A DNA stretch of 64,000 nucleotides from contig NZ_PVZC01000003.1 in NCBI RefSeq assembly GCF_003002095.1, forward strand, positions 620,001-684,000, written 5' to 3'. A program made the translations under genes and the position numbers. Each line of letters opens with the position of its first letter. Position 1 is the first letter of the stretch. Below the pieces are notes generated by a model, which worked only from the letters and a program-made list of their open reading frames with translations, had not been told where the DNA came from and made no database searches. Below, one piece after another: positions 38,096 through 51,914 of this stretch. Source of the DNA: Allonocardiopsis opalescens (GTDB lineage Bacteria; Actinomycetota; Actinomycetes; Streptosporangiales; Streptosporangiaceae).

Positions 38096-38557
38096 ATGAC
38101 CAGGGAGTTCACCGCGGCCACCGCCGAGGAGATGACGCAGCTGGGCCGGCGGCTCGCCGCCGATCTGCGCGCCGGCGACCTGCTGCTGCTGACCGGTCCG
38201 CTGGGCGCCGGCAAGACCACCCTCACCCAGGGCATCGGCGCCGGACTCGGCGTGCGCGGGCCGATCACCTCGCCGACCTTCGTCATCGCCCGCAGCCATC
38301 CCTCGCTGCACGGCGGTCCGCCGCTGGTGCACGCGGACGCCTACCGGCTGGGCGGGGTGGCCGAGCTGGACGACCTCGACCTCGACGCCGCCGTGGACTC
38401 TGCGGTCACCGTGGTGGAGTGGGGCGAGGGGCTGGCCGAGGAGCTGACCGAGGACCGGCTGCACATCCGGATCAGCCGCGAGGACGACGTGCGGCGCGTC
38501 TCCGTCACCGGCCACGGCGCCCGCTGGACCGGGATGCCGCTCGCGGCCGAGGGCTGA
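38096..38557 (+). CDS. tsaE: tRNA t6A biosynthesis ATPase TsaE
   Basis: ATPase partner of TsaB/TsaD for N6-threonylcarbamoyladenosine at tRNA position 37. 153 residues. Walker A GPLGAGKTTLTQGIG near residue 40, followed by SPTFVIAR and VHADAYRLGG; WGEGLAEEL is the Walker-B-side motif. Same cluster as tsaB, rimI and tsaD. ATG with GCAAGGCAGAGC upstream. Confidence 0.96.
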   Translation: MTREFTAATAEEMTQLGRRLAADLRAGDLLLLTGPLGAGKTTLTQGIGAGLGVRGPITSPTFVIARSHPSLHGGPPLVHADAYRLGGVAELDDLDLDAAVDSAVTVVEWGEGLAEELTEDRLHIRISREDDVRRVSVTGHGARWTGMPLAAEG

Positions 38558-38666
38558 ACCGGACCGCAGGCGCTTCCGGACCGTGATCAACACCGTGATC
38601 GGGCAAATCGCCGGAAATCGTGTCGTTGAAGGGTGAAGCGGGCGCCGAAAGCCCGGCCTGGACCGG

Positions 38667-38672
38667 TACTCT
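38667..38672 (+). promoter_or_regulatory. GNAT gene -10 element (leaderless)
   Basis: TACTCT ends seven bases before the GTG at 38680. No Shine-Dalgarno. Confidence 0.45.
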
Positions 38673-38679
38673 TCGGCAG

Positions 38680-39225
38680 GTGTATCCGATCGCCGTCGAC
38701 CAAGAGCGCCTGAGCCTCCGCGAACTCGTCCCCGACGACGCCGCGGCCCTGATGGCGGTCTACGGCGACCCGCGGACCACCGCCCACCTCGCCATGGAGC
38801 CGCACGACCACGGGCAGTGCGTCCGGCTGATCGAAAGCGCCGCCGAGCGCGCGGTCGAGCAGCCGCGCACCGACTACCTGCTCGGCATCGTCAGCCGCGA
38901 CACCGGCGACCTGGTCGGCTCGGCGCGGCTGCGGGTCGACGAGCATCCGCACTCCGCCCAGATCGGCTTCGCGCTCCGCCCCGACCAGTGGGGGCGCGGC
39001 ATGGGCGCCGAGACCGTGCGGCTGCTGCTGCACTTCGGCTTCGGCGTGCTGAAGCTGCACCGCGTCTGGGGCGTCAGGGCGCCGGAGGACACCGCCTCCC
39101 AGTTGGTCATGCTGGCCGGCGGCATGGTGGCCGAGGGCAGGATCCGGCACCACCTGCCCACGGTCGGCGGCTGGCGCGACTCCATCGTGCACTCCATCCT
39201 GGTCACGGAGTGGGCCGAGCCCTAG
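38680..39225 (+). CDS. GNAT acetyltransferase (RimJ/RimL type)
   Basis: 181 residues from the GTG giving VYPIAVDQERLSLREL, the usual beginning of this family. Acetyl-CoA loop QWGRGMGAETVRLLL, then HRVWGVRAPEDTAS. Likely acetylates a small molecule or protein N-terminus. An upstream in-frame GTG at 38620 would add 20 residues, but the TACTCT seven bases before 38680 supports the shorter, leaderless form. It separates tsaE from tsaB. Confidence 0.8.
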   Translation: MYPIAVDQERLSLRELVPDDAAALMAVYGDPRTTAHLAMEPHDHGQCVRLIESAAERAVEQPRTDYLLGIVSRDTGDLVGSARLRVDEHPHSAQIGFALRPDQWGRGMGAETVRLLLHFGFGVLKLHRVWGVRAPEDTASQLVMLAGGMVAEGRIRHHLPTVGGWRDSIVHSILVTEWAEP

Positions 39226-39266
39226 CCGGACCCGCGGCGGCCGGTCCGACCGGCCCCGGTCCGCAC

Positions 39267-39272
39267 TACCCT
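39267..39272 (+). promoter_or_regulatory. tsaB -10 element (leaderless)
   Basis: TACCCT ends eight bases before the tsaB GTG. No Shine-Dalgarno. Confidence 0.5.
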
Positions 39273-39280
39273 TGACAGCT

Positions 39281-39952
39281 GTGCTGCTGCTGGCTTTCGA
39301 CACCGCCACCCCCGCCGTCACCATCGCGCTGTGCGAGGCGCCCGACGCCGGGCCGCCCGGCGCGGGCCGGGTGCTGGCCGAGCTGACCACGGTCGACGCG
39401 CGCCGCCACGGCGAACTGCTCACCCCCGGAATCCGCGAGGTGCTGGCCAAGGCCGGCGCCGGGGCCCGCGAGCTGTCCGCCATCGCGGTCGGCGTCGGCC
39501 CCGGCCCCTACACCGGCCTGCGGGTGGGCCTGGCCACCGCCCAGGCGCTCGGCGCCGCGCTGGGCGTGCCCGCCCACGGGGTCCACACCCTGGACGCCCT
39601 CGCCTTCGCCTCGGGCCGCTCCGAGCCCTTCCTGGCCGCCACCGACGCGCGGCGCAAGGAAATCTTCTGGGCCCGCTACGCCGACGCCCGGCACCGCGAG
39701 ACCGAGGTGGCGGTCGACCGCCCGGCCGAGGTGCCCGTCGGAGGGCTGCCGGTCATCGGCCACGGCGGGCTGCTCTACCCCGACGTGCTCGGCGGCGGGC
39801 TCGACCCGGTCTACCCGTCGGCCGGCGCGCTGGGGCTGCTGGCCGCCGAGCGGCTGGCGGCCGGGGAGCCGCTGCCGCCGGCCCGGCCGGTGTACCTGCG
39901 CCGCCCCGACGCCAGGCAGCCGGGTGCGCCGAAACCGGTGAGCCGGCCGTGA
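39281..39952 (+). CDS. tsaB: tRNA t6A biosynthesis protein TsaB
   Basis: Inactive-kinase-like partner of TsaD. 223 residues. ASKHA-fold N-terminus [18 protein letters not shown], then [20 protein letters not shown], which is diagnostic. I chose the GTG that begins VLLLAFDT; an upstream TTG (39272) is possible. No ribosome binding site; a -10-like TACCCT ends eight bases upstream. The stop overlaps the rimI start (GTGA). Confidence 0.95.
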   Translation: MLLLAFDTATPAVTIALCEAPDAGPPGAGRVLAELTTVDARRHGELLTPGIREVLAKAGAGARELSAIAVGVGPGPYTGLRVGLATAQALGAALGVPAHGVHTLDALAFASGRSEPFLAATDARRKEIFWARYADARHRETEVAVDRPAEVPVGGLPVIGHGGLLYPDVLGGGLDPVYPSAGALGLLAAERLAAGEPLPPARPVYLRRPDARQPGAPKPVSRP

Positions 39953-40470
39953 CCGCCGAGCCGGCTCCGCCGCGGCTGCGGCCGATGGAGCCGGCCGACC
40001 TCCCCGCCGTGCTGGACCTGGAGCGGCGGCTGTTCCCCGGCGACCCTTGGAGCCGGCGGATGTTCCTGGACGAGCTGGCGCAGCCGTCCCGGTACTACCT
40101 CGTCGCCGAGCAGGCCGGGCGGCCGGCCGGGTACGCCGGGCTGCTCGCCGCGGGCGAGCAGGGCGATGTGCAGACCCTCGCGGTCGAACCGGGGCTGTGG
40201 GGGCGCGGCATCGGCCGCGCCCTGCTCGACGCGCTCTTCGCCGAGGCCGGGCGGCGCGGCGTGCGCGACCTCTTCCTGGAGGTGCGCGCGGACAACGACC
40301 GGGCCAGGGCCCTGTACACCCGGCTCGGCTTCACCCAGGTCGGCCTGCGGCGCCGCTACTACCGCGACCGCGCCGACGCCATCACCATGCACCGCCCGCA
40401 CCCCGCGCCCGCGGCCGGGCGGGCCGGCTCCGGCGGCGCGCCGGAGCCGGGAACGGAAGGGAAGCCATGA
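39949..40470 (+). CDS. rimI: Ribosomal-protein-alanine N-acetyltransferase-like protein
   Basis: GNAT protein of 173 residues. The start [18 protein letters not shown] leads into the RimI pattern [21 protein letters not shown], the acetyl-CoA loop [15 protein letters not shown] and [18 protein letters not shown]. In other bacteria RimI acetylates S18; in the t6A cluster it is often encoded between tsaB and tsaD, as here. It overlaps tsaB and tsaD by four bases each (GTGA, ATGA), so the three form one translational unit. Confidence 0.93.
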   Translation: MTAEPAPPRLRPMEPADLPAVLDLERRLFPGDPWSRRMFLDELAQPSRYYLVAEQAGRPAGYAGLLAAGEQGDVQTLAVEPGLWGRGIGRALLDALFAEAGRRGVRDLFLEVRADNDRARALYTRLGFTQVGLRRRYYRDRADAITMHRPHPAPAAGRAGSGGAPEPGTEGKP

Positions 40471-41498
40471 CCGACGCGCCTTTGGTGCTGGGCATCGAGA
40501 CCTCGTGCGACGAGACCGGGATCGGCCTGGTGCGCGGGCACACCCTGCTCGCCGACGAGATCGCCTCCAGCGTCGAGGAGCATGCCCGCTTCGGCGGGGT
40601 GGTGCCCGAGGTGGCCAGCCGCGCGCACCTGGAGGCGATGACGCCGACCATCGCGCGGGCGCTGGACCGGGCCGGCGCCTCGCTGGCCGATGTGGACGCG
40701 ATCGCCGTCACGGCCGGGCCCGGCCTGGCCGGGGCGCTGCTGGTGGGTGTGGCCGCCGCCAAGGCGTACGCGCTGGCGCTGGACAAGCCGCTGTACGGGG
40801 TGAACCACCTGTCCGCGCACGTCGCCGTCGACCAGCTGGAGCACGGCGCGCTGCCCAAGCCCTGCGTGGCGCTGCTGGTCTCCGGCGGCCACTCCTCGCT
40901 GCTGCTGGTCCGCGACCTGGCGCAGGCGGTCGTCCCGCTCGGCGCCACCGTGGACGACGCGGCGGGCGAGGCCTACGACAAGGTCGCCCGGCTGCTCGGC
41001 ATGCCCTTCCCCGGCGGGCCGCCGATCGACCGGGCGGCGCGCGAGGGCGACCCCGCCGCGATCCGCTTCCCGCGCGGCAAGTACGACGACGGCACCCTGG
41101 ACTTCTCCTTCGCCGGTTTGAAGACGGCGGTGGCCCGCTGGGTGGAGGACCGGCGCCGGGCGGGCGAGCCGGTGCCGGTCGCCGACGTGGCGGCCTCCTT
41201 CCAGGAGGCGGTGGTCGACGTGCTCACCAAGAAGGCCATCGCGGCCTGCCGCGAGCACGGCGCCGACCACCTGCTGATCGGCGGCGGGGTGGCCGCGAAC
41301 TCGCGGCTGCGCGCCCTCGCCGAGGAGCGCTGCCGTGCGGCCGGCATCCACCTGCGGGTGCCGCGCCCTAAGCTGTGCACCGACAACGGCGCCATGGTCG
41401 CGGCCCTGGGCGCCGAACTGGTGTCGGCCAACGCCCTCCCGTCCCGGCTCGACCTGCCCGCCGACTCCTCGCTGCCGGTGGAGTACGTGCGGGTGTGA
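40467..41498 (+). CDS. tsaD: tRNA t6A transferase TsaD
   Basis: Transfers the threonylcarbamoyl group to A37 of tRNA. 343 residues. [14 protein letters not shown] at the N-terminus, metal ligands His114 and His118 in GVNHLSAH, phosphate loop [13 protein letters not shown] and [11 protein letters not shown] are all intact. ATG overlaps rimI by four bases. Confidence 0.97.
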   Translation: MTDAPLVLGIETSCDETGIGLVRGHTLLADEIASSVEEHARFGGVVPEVASRAHLEAMTPTIARALDRAGASLADVDAIAVTAGPGLAGALLVGVAAAKAYALALDKPLYGVNHLSAHVAVDQLEHGALPKPCVALLVSGGHSSLLLVRDLAQAVVPLGATVDDAAGEAYDKVARLLGMPFPGGPPIDRAAREGDPAAIRFPRGKYDDGTLDFSFAGLKTAVARWVEDRRRAGEPVPVADVAASFQEAVVDVLTKKAIAACREHGADHLLIGGGVAANSRLRALAEERCRAAGIHLRVPRPKLCTDNGAMVAALGAELVSANALPSRLDLPADSSLPVEYVRV

Positions 41499-41567
41499 GC
41501 GACCGGCCCCGGACGCACCGCCGCCCCCGGCCGTGCGGCGCGGGGGCGGCGGGAGGCGTCGGGACGG

Positions 41568-43058
41568 CTACTCCTCGGTGTCGGCCGCGGCCTCGGCGGC
41601 CTCGCCCTCGGCCGCCTCGGCCGGGCGCTGGCCCTTCTTGCCCTTGCCCTTGCCGGCCGAGGGCTGCGAGGGCACCGGCGGCGCCTGGGCCGGGACGCGC
41701 TCCTCGCGGCGCGGGCGCAGCAGCGCCTCGGCGAGGGCGAGCATGGTCTCCTCCAGCGCGGCCAGCCGCTTGGTGACGTCGTCGTGGGCGGTCTCGACCA
41801 CGTCGCTCAGGGTCTCCTCGACCTCGGTGCGGTCGGGGCGGTCGCGCACCTCCGACAGCAGCGGCTCCAGCTGCTCGCTGAGCCGCTTGTCGATGGCGTC
41901 GAAGCGGTCCTTGGGGTCGATGACCGGGCGTTCGAGCAGCTCGGTGAGCCTGCGGTGCAGCTCGGTGACCTCCAGGGTGGCCGGGAGCTGGCTGAGGCGC
42001 TGGTTCACCGCCTCCAGGCGGTCGTCAACGGCCTCCAGCCGGTTGTCGACGCCCTCGAAGCGGCCGTCGACCCCCTCGAACTGGCCCTCGACCCCGTCGA
42101 GGCGGCCGATCAGGCCGTCCAGGCGGCCCTGCACGCCGTCGAGCCGGCCGTCGAGCCCGCCGAGCTTGCCCTCGACCCCGCCGAGCTTGCCCTCGACACC
42201 GGCCAGCTCGCCCTCCAGGCCGTCGAACTGGCCGTCGATGCCGTCGAAGCGGCCGCCGAGGTTGACGAAGCCCTCCTGGATGCGGGCGATCACGGTGTCC
42301 TGCTGCTTCTCCAGCCGGTAGCCCAGCGCCTCCTGCTGGTTGTCGAGCTTGGAGACCAGGGCCTCCTGCTGCTGACCGAGCCGGTTCGCCAGGCTTTCCT
42401 GGTGGGCCTCTGCCAGCTGCACCAGCGCCTCGTGGCCGCGCTGCTGCTGGGCCCGCAGCTCCCCGAGGCCGCCCTCGATGCCCTCGGCCCGCCGGGCCAG
42501 CTCGGCGACGGCCTGGTCGACGCGGTCGAAGCGCTCGACCGCCGCCTCCACCCCCGCCTGCACGCGGTCCAGGCGCTCGCGGGTCTCGGTGCGCAGCGCC
42601 TCCAGGTCGGCGGCCAGCCGCTCGACCCGCCCGGCGGTCTCGCGCCCGGTGTCGCCGACCGACTGGAGCCGGCCGAGCAGGGTGTCGACGTTCTCGGAGA
42701 TGACGCCGACGTCGGCCCAGAGCGCCGGCATCTCGGCCAGCGGCTTGACCTGCTCGCCGACCCGCTCGATGTGCTCGGCCAGGGTCTCGGCCCACTCCGG
42801 CGGCTTGGCGTTCAGCTCGTCGAAGCGCCCCTTGAGCACGCCGAGGTCTTCGGCCAGACCCTTGAACTCACGCTCCCTGAACTCGCGCAGCAGCCACTCC
42901 ATGCCCTCCAGCCGCTGGCGCATCTCCTCCACGACGGTGCTCTGCACCCGCTGCTCGGACATGTGGTCCTGGGCGGCGCGCGAGAGGAGGTCGCGCATCC
43001 GGTCGGAGATGCCCGCCTGGCCTCCTGCGTTCAGGAAATCGTGGTTGTTGTGGTCCAC
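41568..43058 (-). CDS. Long coiled-coil protein with tandem heptads
   Basis: 496 residues from a GTG with AAGGAG seven bases upstream; the frame opens further to 43103. Nearly all of it is predicted coiled coil. Around residues 215-265 three 11-residue (hendecad) units share a QQEAL core (LGQQQEALVSK, LDNQQEALGYR, LEKQQDTVIAR). Residues 272-355 are twelve consecutive heptads of the form DGVEGRL. The C-terminal 50 residues are Lys- then Glu/Ala-rich. No signal peptide or membrane segment. Function unknown; it could be a cytoskeletal or scaffold protein. TAAAGT (43139-43144, minus strand) is a possible -10. Confidence 0.8.
   Translation of the reverse strand: MDHNNHDFLNAGGQAGISDRMRDLLSRAAQDHMSEQRVQSTVVEEMRQRLEGMEWLLREFREREFKGLAEDLGVLKGRFDELNAKPPEWAETLAEHIERVGEQVKPLAEMPALWADVGVISENVDTLLGRLQSVGDTGRETAGRVERLAADLEALRTETRERLDRVQAGVEAAVERFDRVDQAVAELARRAEGIEGGLGELRAQQQRGHEALVQLAEAHQESLANRLGQQQEALVSKLDNQQEALGYRLEKQQDTVIARIQEGFVNLGGRFDGIDGQFDGLEGELAGVEGKLGGVEGKLGGLDGRLDGVQGRLDGLIGRLDGVEGQFEGVDGRFEGVDNRLEAVDDRLEAVNQRLSQLPATLEVTELHRRLTELLERPVIDPKDRFDAIDKRLSEQLEPLLSEVRDRPDRTEVEETLSDVVETAHDDVTKRLAALEETMLALAEALLRPRREERVPAQAPPVPSQPSAGKGKGKKGQRPAEAAEGEAAEAAADTEE
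41994..42245 (-). repeat. Twelve tandem 21-bp units encoding heptads
   Basis: Inside the coiled-coil gene, twelve 21-base units run head to tail without interruption. Units read DGIDGQF, DGLEGEL, AGVEGKL, GGVEGKL, GGLDGRL, DGVQGRL, DGLIGRL, DGVEGQF, EGVDGRF, EGVDNRL, EAVDDRL, EAVNQRL. Glycine in the second and usually fifth position and Leu/Phe in the last are kept. Confidence 0.85.
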
Positions 43059-43264
43059 CGGAGGCTCCTTGTGATCGGCGCTGCGCGCCCGTGGGACAGT
43101 CAAGGGGGATTCGGGCGGCTCGGCGTACGCGCCGCCCTACTTTAGCCGCTGGGGCGAGATCGACTCCGAGGTTACGGCGAAACGGTGCGGCTTCGCCGTG
43201 AACGGCGGCGATCACGGCGAATCGCGCGCCCGCACGGGGGTCGCGCAGGTCGCCCGGCGGGCCG

Positions 43265-44527
43265 CTATGCAGACGGTAGCGGAGCGTGAACGGTCCGACA
43301 CAGGAGTGCGAAGGGGCGCTCGCCGATCCTGGTGAGCGCCACCACGGCCGTCTTCCCGCCGCTGAGCTTGAGGTATTTGTGCAACTGGTCCACATCGACG
43401 GCCGATCCGCGCTTGGTGATCGTTACCTTTCCGACATCGTGCCGGCGCAGCGCGTCGCGCAGCCGCTTGAGCGAGAAGGGCACCGCCTCGATCACCTGGT
43501 AGGCCCGCGCGAAGGGGGTGGGCACCGGCTCGTCGCCGGTGATGTAGGCGATCCTGGGGTCCAGCAGCGCCCCGCCGAGGCGCCGCGCCAGTTCGGCGAC
43601 CAGGTGCGAGCGGACCACGGCGCCGTCGGGGTCGTAGAGGTAGCCGCCGACCTCCCCGGCGACGGGGGCCTCGCCGAGGCCCGGCTCCTCGGTGATCGTG
43701 GCGCCCCGGGGCGGTGCCGCGGTGGTGAGCGCGGCCGGGTCGCCGCCGTCCTCCTCGGCGGCCGGCGCTCCGCGCTCGGACGGGAAGACGGTGGCCCGCC
43801 GCCGCACTCCGTCGGCCAGGGCGCCGAACCAGAGCGCGACCTCCTTGACCTCGCCGCCGACCGAGATCCACTCCGCGCTGACGTCGCCGGGGATCATCTC
43901 GTGCGGCAGCCCGGGGGCCAGTTTGAGCGCGCCCGCCGGGGCCGAGCGGGCCAGCCGCACCGCCTCTTTGAGGGTCGGGCTGAAGTTCCTGGGGTCGAAG
44001 ACCCGGCCGGAGTCGTCGCGGCGGGCGGGGTCGCAGAAGACGGCCGCCCGGCCGCGTGCGGCGCCCGAGCCGGTGGCGTCGCCGGTGCGGACCCGGGCGC
44101 GGTCGGCCAGGCCGAGCGCGTCCGCGTTGGCGGCGGCGACCTCGGCGGTCAGCGGGTCGAGTTCGACGCCCTCCACGGTGCGGCCGGCGGCGGCCAGCGC
44201 CAGCATGTCGGCGCCGATGCCGCAGCACAGGTCGGCGACGGGGCCGTCGACGGCGGCGAAGCGGGCGGCGCGGTGCCGGGCCACCAGCCCGCGGGTGGAC
44301 TGCTCCAGCCCGGCCGGGGTGAAGTACATCCGGTCGGCGTCGGTGCCGAACTTGGCGCGGGCGCGGGCGCGCAGCCGCCCCTGCACCAGGACCGCGGCGA
44401 CGAGTTCCGCGGAGTGCTCCCGGCGCAGCCGGACGGTGGCCCGCAGCGCGTCCTCGGCCGGGTCGACCCGGCCGAGCACCCGCTGCCCTTCGGACGTGAG
44501 CAAGGTGCGAAACGCGTCGATGTCCAC
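43265..44527 (-). CDS. Class I SAM methyltransferase with THUMP-like domain
   Basis: 420 residues. N-terminal helical region (about 1-85, LRREHSAELVAAVLVQGRLRARARAKFG), then a Rossmann-like methyltransferase with motif I ADLCCGIGADMLALA and VFCDPARRD, and a C-terminal THUMP-like region (KVTITKRGSAVDVDQLHKYLKLSGGK). Actinobacterial relatives are uncharacterised; the architecture suggests rRNA or tRNA as substrate. It ends about 200 bases from the coiled-coil gene in the same orientation and is divergent from groES. Confidence 0.85.
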   Translation of the reverse strand: MDIDAFRTLLTSEGQRVLGRVDPAEDALRATVRLRREHSAELVAAVLVQGRLRARARAKFGTDADRMYFTPAGLEQSTRGLVARHRAARFAAVDGPVADLCCGIGADMLALAAAGRTVEGVELDPLTAEVAAANADALGLADRARVRTGDATGSGAARGRAAVFCDPARRDDSGRVFDPRNFSPTLKEAVRLARSAPAGALKLAPGLPHEMIPGDVSAEWISVGGEVKEVALWFGALADGVRRRATVFPSERGAPAAEEDGGDPAALTTAAPPRGATITEEPGLGEAPVAGEVGGYLYDPDGAVVRSHLVAELARRLGGALLDPRIAYITGDEPVPTPFARAYQVIEAVPFSLKRLRDALRRHDVGKVTITKRGSAVDVDQLHKYLKLSGGKTAVVALTRIGERPFALLCRTVHAPLPSA

Positions 44528-44674
44528 CTTTTACCCCCACTTGCCCGGCTGTTTGTCCAGGTCCTCGCCGTGTACCTGCCCATTCGGACGGTGCTTCGCC
44601 CCTGGTCGGGCGGTCCGGTTCCGCGGCCGCGCCGGGCCCCCGCCGCGGCGCCGCGGTGCCCGGCCGCGCCCGTG

Positions 44675-44703
44675 TTGACGAGCCGCAGTGCTGCGGATAC
44701 TGT
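44675..44703 (+). promoter_or_regulatory. groES-groEL vegetative promoter
   Basis: TTGACG (44675-44680) and TACTGT (44698-44703) are exactly 17 bases apart. The transcription start should be about 44710, at the first base of the CIRCE element. Confidence 0.75.
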
Positions 44704-44709
44704 TCCACA

Positions 44710-44736
44710 TTGGCACTCGCAATCGTAGAGTGCTAA
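44710..44736. promoter_or_regulatory. CIRCE operator (HrcA site)
   Basis: TTGGCACTC-N9-GAGTGCTAA differs from the consensus TTAGCACTC-N9-GAGTGCTAA at one position only. It follows the -10 by six bases, so bound HrcA would block transcription and release it after heat shock. The groES leader is then about 160 bases long. Confidence 0.93.
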
Positions 44737-44871
44737 CGGTCGGCGGCGGCGGAACGGCCGCGCCGGCCGATCAGAGCGAGCGACGAGGTAGGTCTGGCAC
44801 CCGCGACGGCAGGCCGCCGTGGTCGCATGCAGCCGAAGCCGAAAATCGCATGTGAAGGGGGAGGTCACACC

Positions 44872-45183
44872 GTGTCGACCGCCACCAAGATTGTGCTCAA
44901 GCCGCTCGAGGACCGCGTCGTCGTCAAGCCGCTTGAGGCCGAGCAGACCACCGCCTCCGGCCTGGTGATCCCGGACACCGCCAAGGAGAAGCCCCAGGAG
45001 GGCGAAGTCCTGGCCGTGGGCCCGGGCCGCTGGGACGACGAGGGCGAGAACCGCATTCCGCTGGACGTCAAGGAGGGCGACGTCGTCCTCTACAGCAAGT
45101 ACGGCGGCACCGAGGTGAAGTACAACGGCGAGGAGTACCTCGTCCTGTCCGCCCGGGACCTGCTCGCGATCGTCCAGAAGTAG
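44872..45183 (+). CDS. groES: Co-chaperonin GroES
   Basis: Heptameric lid of the GroEL cage. 103 residues from the GTG with GGGGGAGG upstream. [36 protein letters not shown] includes the mobile loop; it ends [15 protein letters not shown] rejected the 15-residue upstream extension from 44827 because it is not conserved. Controlled by CIRCE. Confidence 0.97.
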   Translation: MSTATKIVLKPLEDRVVVKPLEAEQTTASGLVIPDTAKEKPQEGEVLAVGPGRWDDEGENRIPLDVKEGDVVLYSKYGGTEVKYNGEEYLVLSARDLLAIVQK

Positions 45184-45190
45184 TCCGGTC

Positions 45191-46943
<1,753 letters not shown>

Positions 46944-46999
46944 GGCCGGGCGGCACGGCACCACCGGCGCGCCCAGGCGCGCCGCCTCCGGGCTCCGGC

Positions 47000-47037
47000 C
47001 CGCGCCCGACCGGGCGCGGCCGGGGCCCGGCCATTTT
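47000..47037 (+). terminator. groEL terminator
   Basis: CCGCGCCCG (47000-47008) and CGGGCGCGG (47011-47019) form a 9-bp stem, followed by GC-rich sequence and TTTT at 47034-47037. A second palindrome, GGCGCGCC-CA-GGCGCGCC, lies just upstream near 46965-46985. Confidence 0.6.
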
Positions 47038-47530
47038 CCGGAACGATCAATAATTGCGCAGCGTGCTAATGTAATTACAGATAGTGATTGCCGGGCGCGC
47101 TGTTTCCGTCATATAAGGACAACGGCGATCAGTCAGACTTTCAGCCGGTAACGTAACCACTCACCTAACGCAGTCCGAAACCGTGCGCCGTAACCGTTCC
47201 GTTGTGCCGGATGCAGGCGACAGCGGCGCGCGAAAAAGGCATGATGCATTACGTGATCGGATGTCGACAGTCGCGGGGACCGCGCACTTCCGGGCTCTGG
47301 CTGGGATTCGGCCGCGAGCGCTGGCGCCCCCTGCGGCCCAAGAACACCCACCCGGCGACGAAATGGCACCCCGTCCGCGTTACCAGGCGCCGCGACGGCC
47401 GTACCGTCCTGCCGGGCCACTCCGCCGGCCGCCCCGGCCGCTCCCGCCACCCCCAGGAGACCTGCACCCCCAGGCGGCACTGCCTGATCTGACGGCGCGG
47501 CGGCCGCGCCGGTCCCGTCCCCCGCGGGCA
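47038..47530. other. AT-rich gene-free island downstream of groEL
   Basis: 493 bases between the convergent ends of groEL and the LuxR gene. The first 220 or so are among the most AT-rich of the window (ATCAATAATTGCGCAG, GCTAATGTAATTACAG, GTCATATAAGGACAAC). TGTAATTACA (47070-47079) is a perfect 10-base palindrome. A 96-codon frame (47202-47492) has a poor start and Arg/Trp/His-heavy composition, so I do not call it. Something regulatory or a small RNA is possible. Confidence 0.5.
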
Positions 47531-50556
<3,026 letters not shown>

Positions 50557-50666
50557 GCCGCGCCGCCGCCGGGAGCACCCGTCGGCGGGCGGCCGCGGAG
50601 CTGGCACAGTAGGGGGAGTCGGCGGGGCCGGTACGGCGCCCGCGGGGCCGAGAGGGGAATCACGCG

Positions 50667-51776
50667 GTGGACCAGGTTGAGATCGGGATGGGCAAGAGCG
50701 GCCGGCGGGCCTACGGGCTCGACGACATCGGCATCGTGCCGGCGCGGCGCACCCGCGACCCCGAGGAGGTCTCGATCTCCTGGCAGATCGACGCCTACCG
50801 CTTCGAGATCCCGCTCGCCGTCAGCCCGATGGACAGCGTGGTCTCGCCGCGCACCGCGGTCGAGATCGGCCGGCTCGGCGGCCTGGGCGTGCTCGACCTC
50901 GAAGGGCTCTGGACCCGCTACGACGACCCCGATCCGCTGCTGGCCGAGATCGCCGAACTCGACACCGAGGCGGCCACCCGGCGGCTCCAGGAGATCTACA
51001 CCGCGCCGATCCGCGAGGACCTCATCGGCCGCCGGATCGAGGAGATCCGCGCCGGCGGCGTCACCACCGCCGTCCGGCTCTCCCCGCAGCGCACCGCGCA
51101 GTTCCACAAGGCGGTCATCGACGCCGGGGTCGACATCTTCGTGATCAGGGGCACCACCGTCTCCGCCGAGCACGTCTCGGGCCGGGCCGAGCCGCTGAAC
51201 CTCAAGCAGTTCATCTACGAGCTCGACGTCCCCGTGATCGTCGGCGGCTGCGCCACCTACACCGCCGCGCTGCACCTGATGCGCACCGGCGCGGCCGGGG
51301 TGCTGGTCGGCTTCGGCGGCGGCTCCGGCCACACCACCCGCACCGTGCTGGGCGTGGCGGTGCCGATGGCCACCGCCATCTCCGACGTCGCCGCGGCCCG
51401 CCGCGACTACCTGGACGAGTCCGGCGGCCGCTACGTCCACGTCATCGCCGACGGCGGCATGACCCGCAGCGGCGACATCGCCAAGTCGCTGGCCTGCGGC
51501 GCCGACGCCGTCATGGTCGGCTCGCCGCTGGCGCGCGCCACCGAGGCGCCGGGCCGCGGCCACCACTGGGGCAGTGAGGCCCACCACAACGAGCTGCCGC
51601 GCGGCCGCCGCCTCGAACTCGGCACCATCGGCACCATCGCCGAGATCATCAACGGCCCCTCGTCCACCAGCGACGGCTCGATGAACCTCATGGGCGCCCT
51701 GCGCCGCACCATGGCCACGGCCGGCTACTCCGACGTCAAGGAGTTCCAGCGGGTCGAGGTCGTGGTCGAGGGGTAG
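50667..51776 (+). CDS. guaB3: GuaB3-family IMP dehydrogenase-related protein
   Basis: 369 residues with the IMPDH/GMPR barrel but no CBS domains. The loop equivalent to GPGSICTTR of GuaB reads GGGSGHTTR here, so the catalytic Cys is replaced by His222. The rest (PMDSVVSPRTAVEIGRLGG, MTRSGDIAKSLACGADAVM, EFQRVEVVVEG) is typical of actinobacterial GuaB3. To my knowledge its reaction in actinobacteria is not established. GTG start with AGAGGGGAA upstream. Confidence 0.93.
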   Translation: MDQVEIGMGKSGRRAYGLDDIGIVPARRTRDPEEVSISWQIDAYRFEIPLAVSPMDSVVSPRTAVEIGRLGGLGVLDLEGLWTRYDDPDPLLAEIAELDTEAATRRLQEIYTAPIREDLIGRRIEEIRAGGVTTAVRLSPQRTAQFHKAVIDAGVDIFVIRGTTVSAEHVSGRAEPLNLKQFIYELDVPVIVGGCATYTAALHLMRTGAAGVLVGFGGGSGHTTRTVLGVAVPMATAISDVAAARRDYLDESGGRYVHVIADGGMTRSGDIAKSLACGADAVMVGSPLARATEAPGRGHHWGSEAHHNELPRGRRLELGTIGTIAEIINGPSSTSDGSMNLMGALRRTMATAGYSDVKEFQRVEVVVEG

Positions 51777-51914
51777 TCCCCACGCCGCGGTGCGCGCTGT
51801 CCCCCTTCCATACCGGCCGGTAGCGTAAGGGGCGCGTTGCCCGGATCATGGGCGGATAGCGCGTGATCCGGCTGGGTAACGCCTTGGTGAGAGCACCCGT
51901 GGGGAGAGGCGACC

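Noticed and set aside
31808-38593. A 2261-codon open frame on the minus strand
   Set aside because: It runs antisense to recognisable genes (eis-like, PrsW-type, alr, hydrolase, tsaE) and its translation is low-complexity Arg/Gly/Ala sequence; such frames arise from GC-rich third positions.
41994-42245. Tandem 21-bp repeats considered as a CRISPR array
   Set aside because: Units are contiguous without spacers, are in frame and encode regular heptads of a long protein.
47202-47492. 96-codon frame in the AT-rich island after groEL
   Set aside because: Starts at TTG with no ribosome binding site and has Arg/Trp/His-heavy composition.
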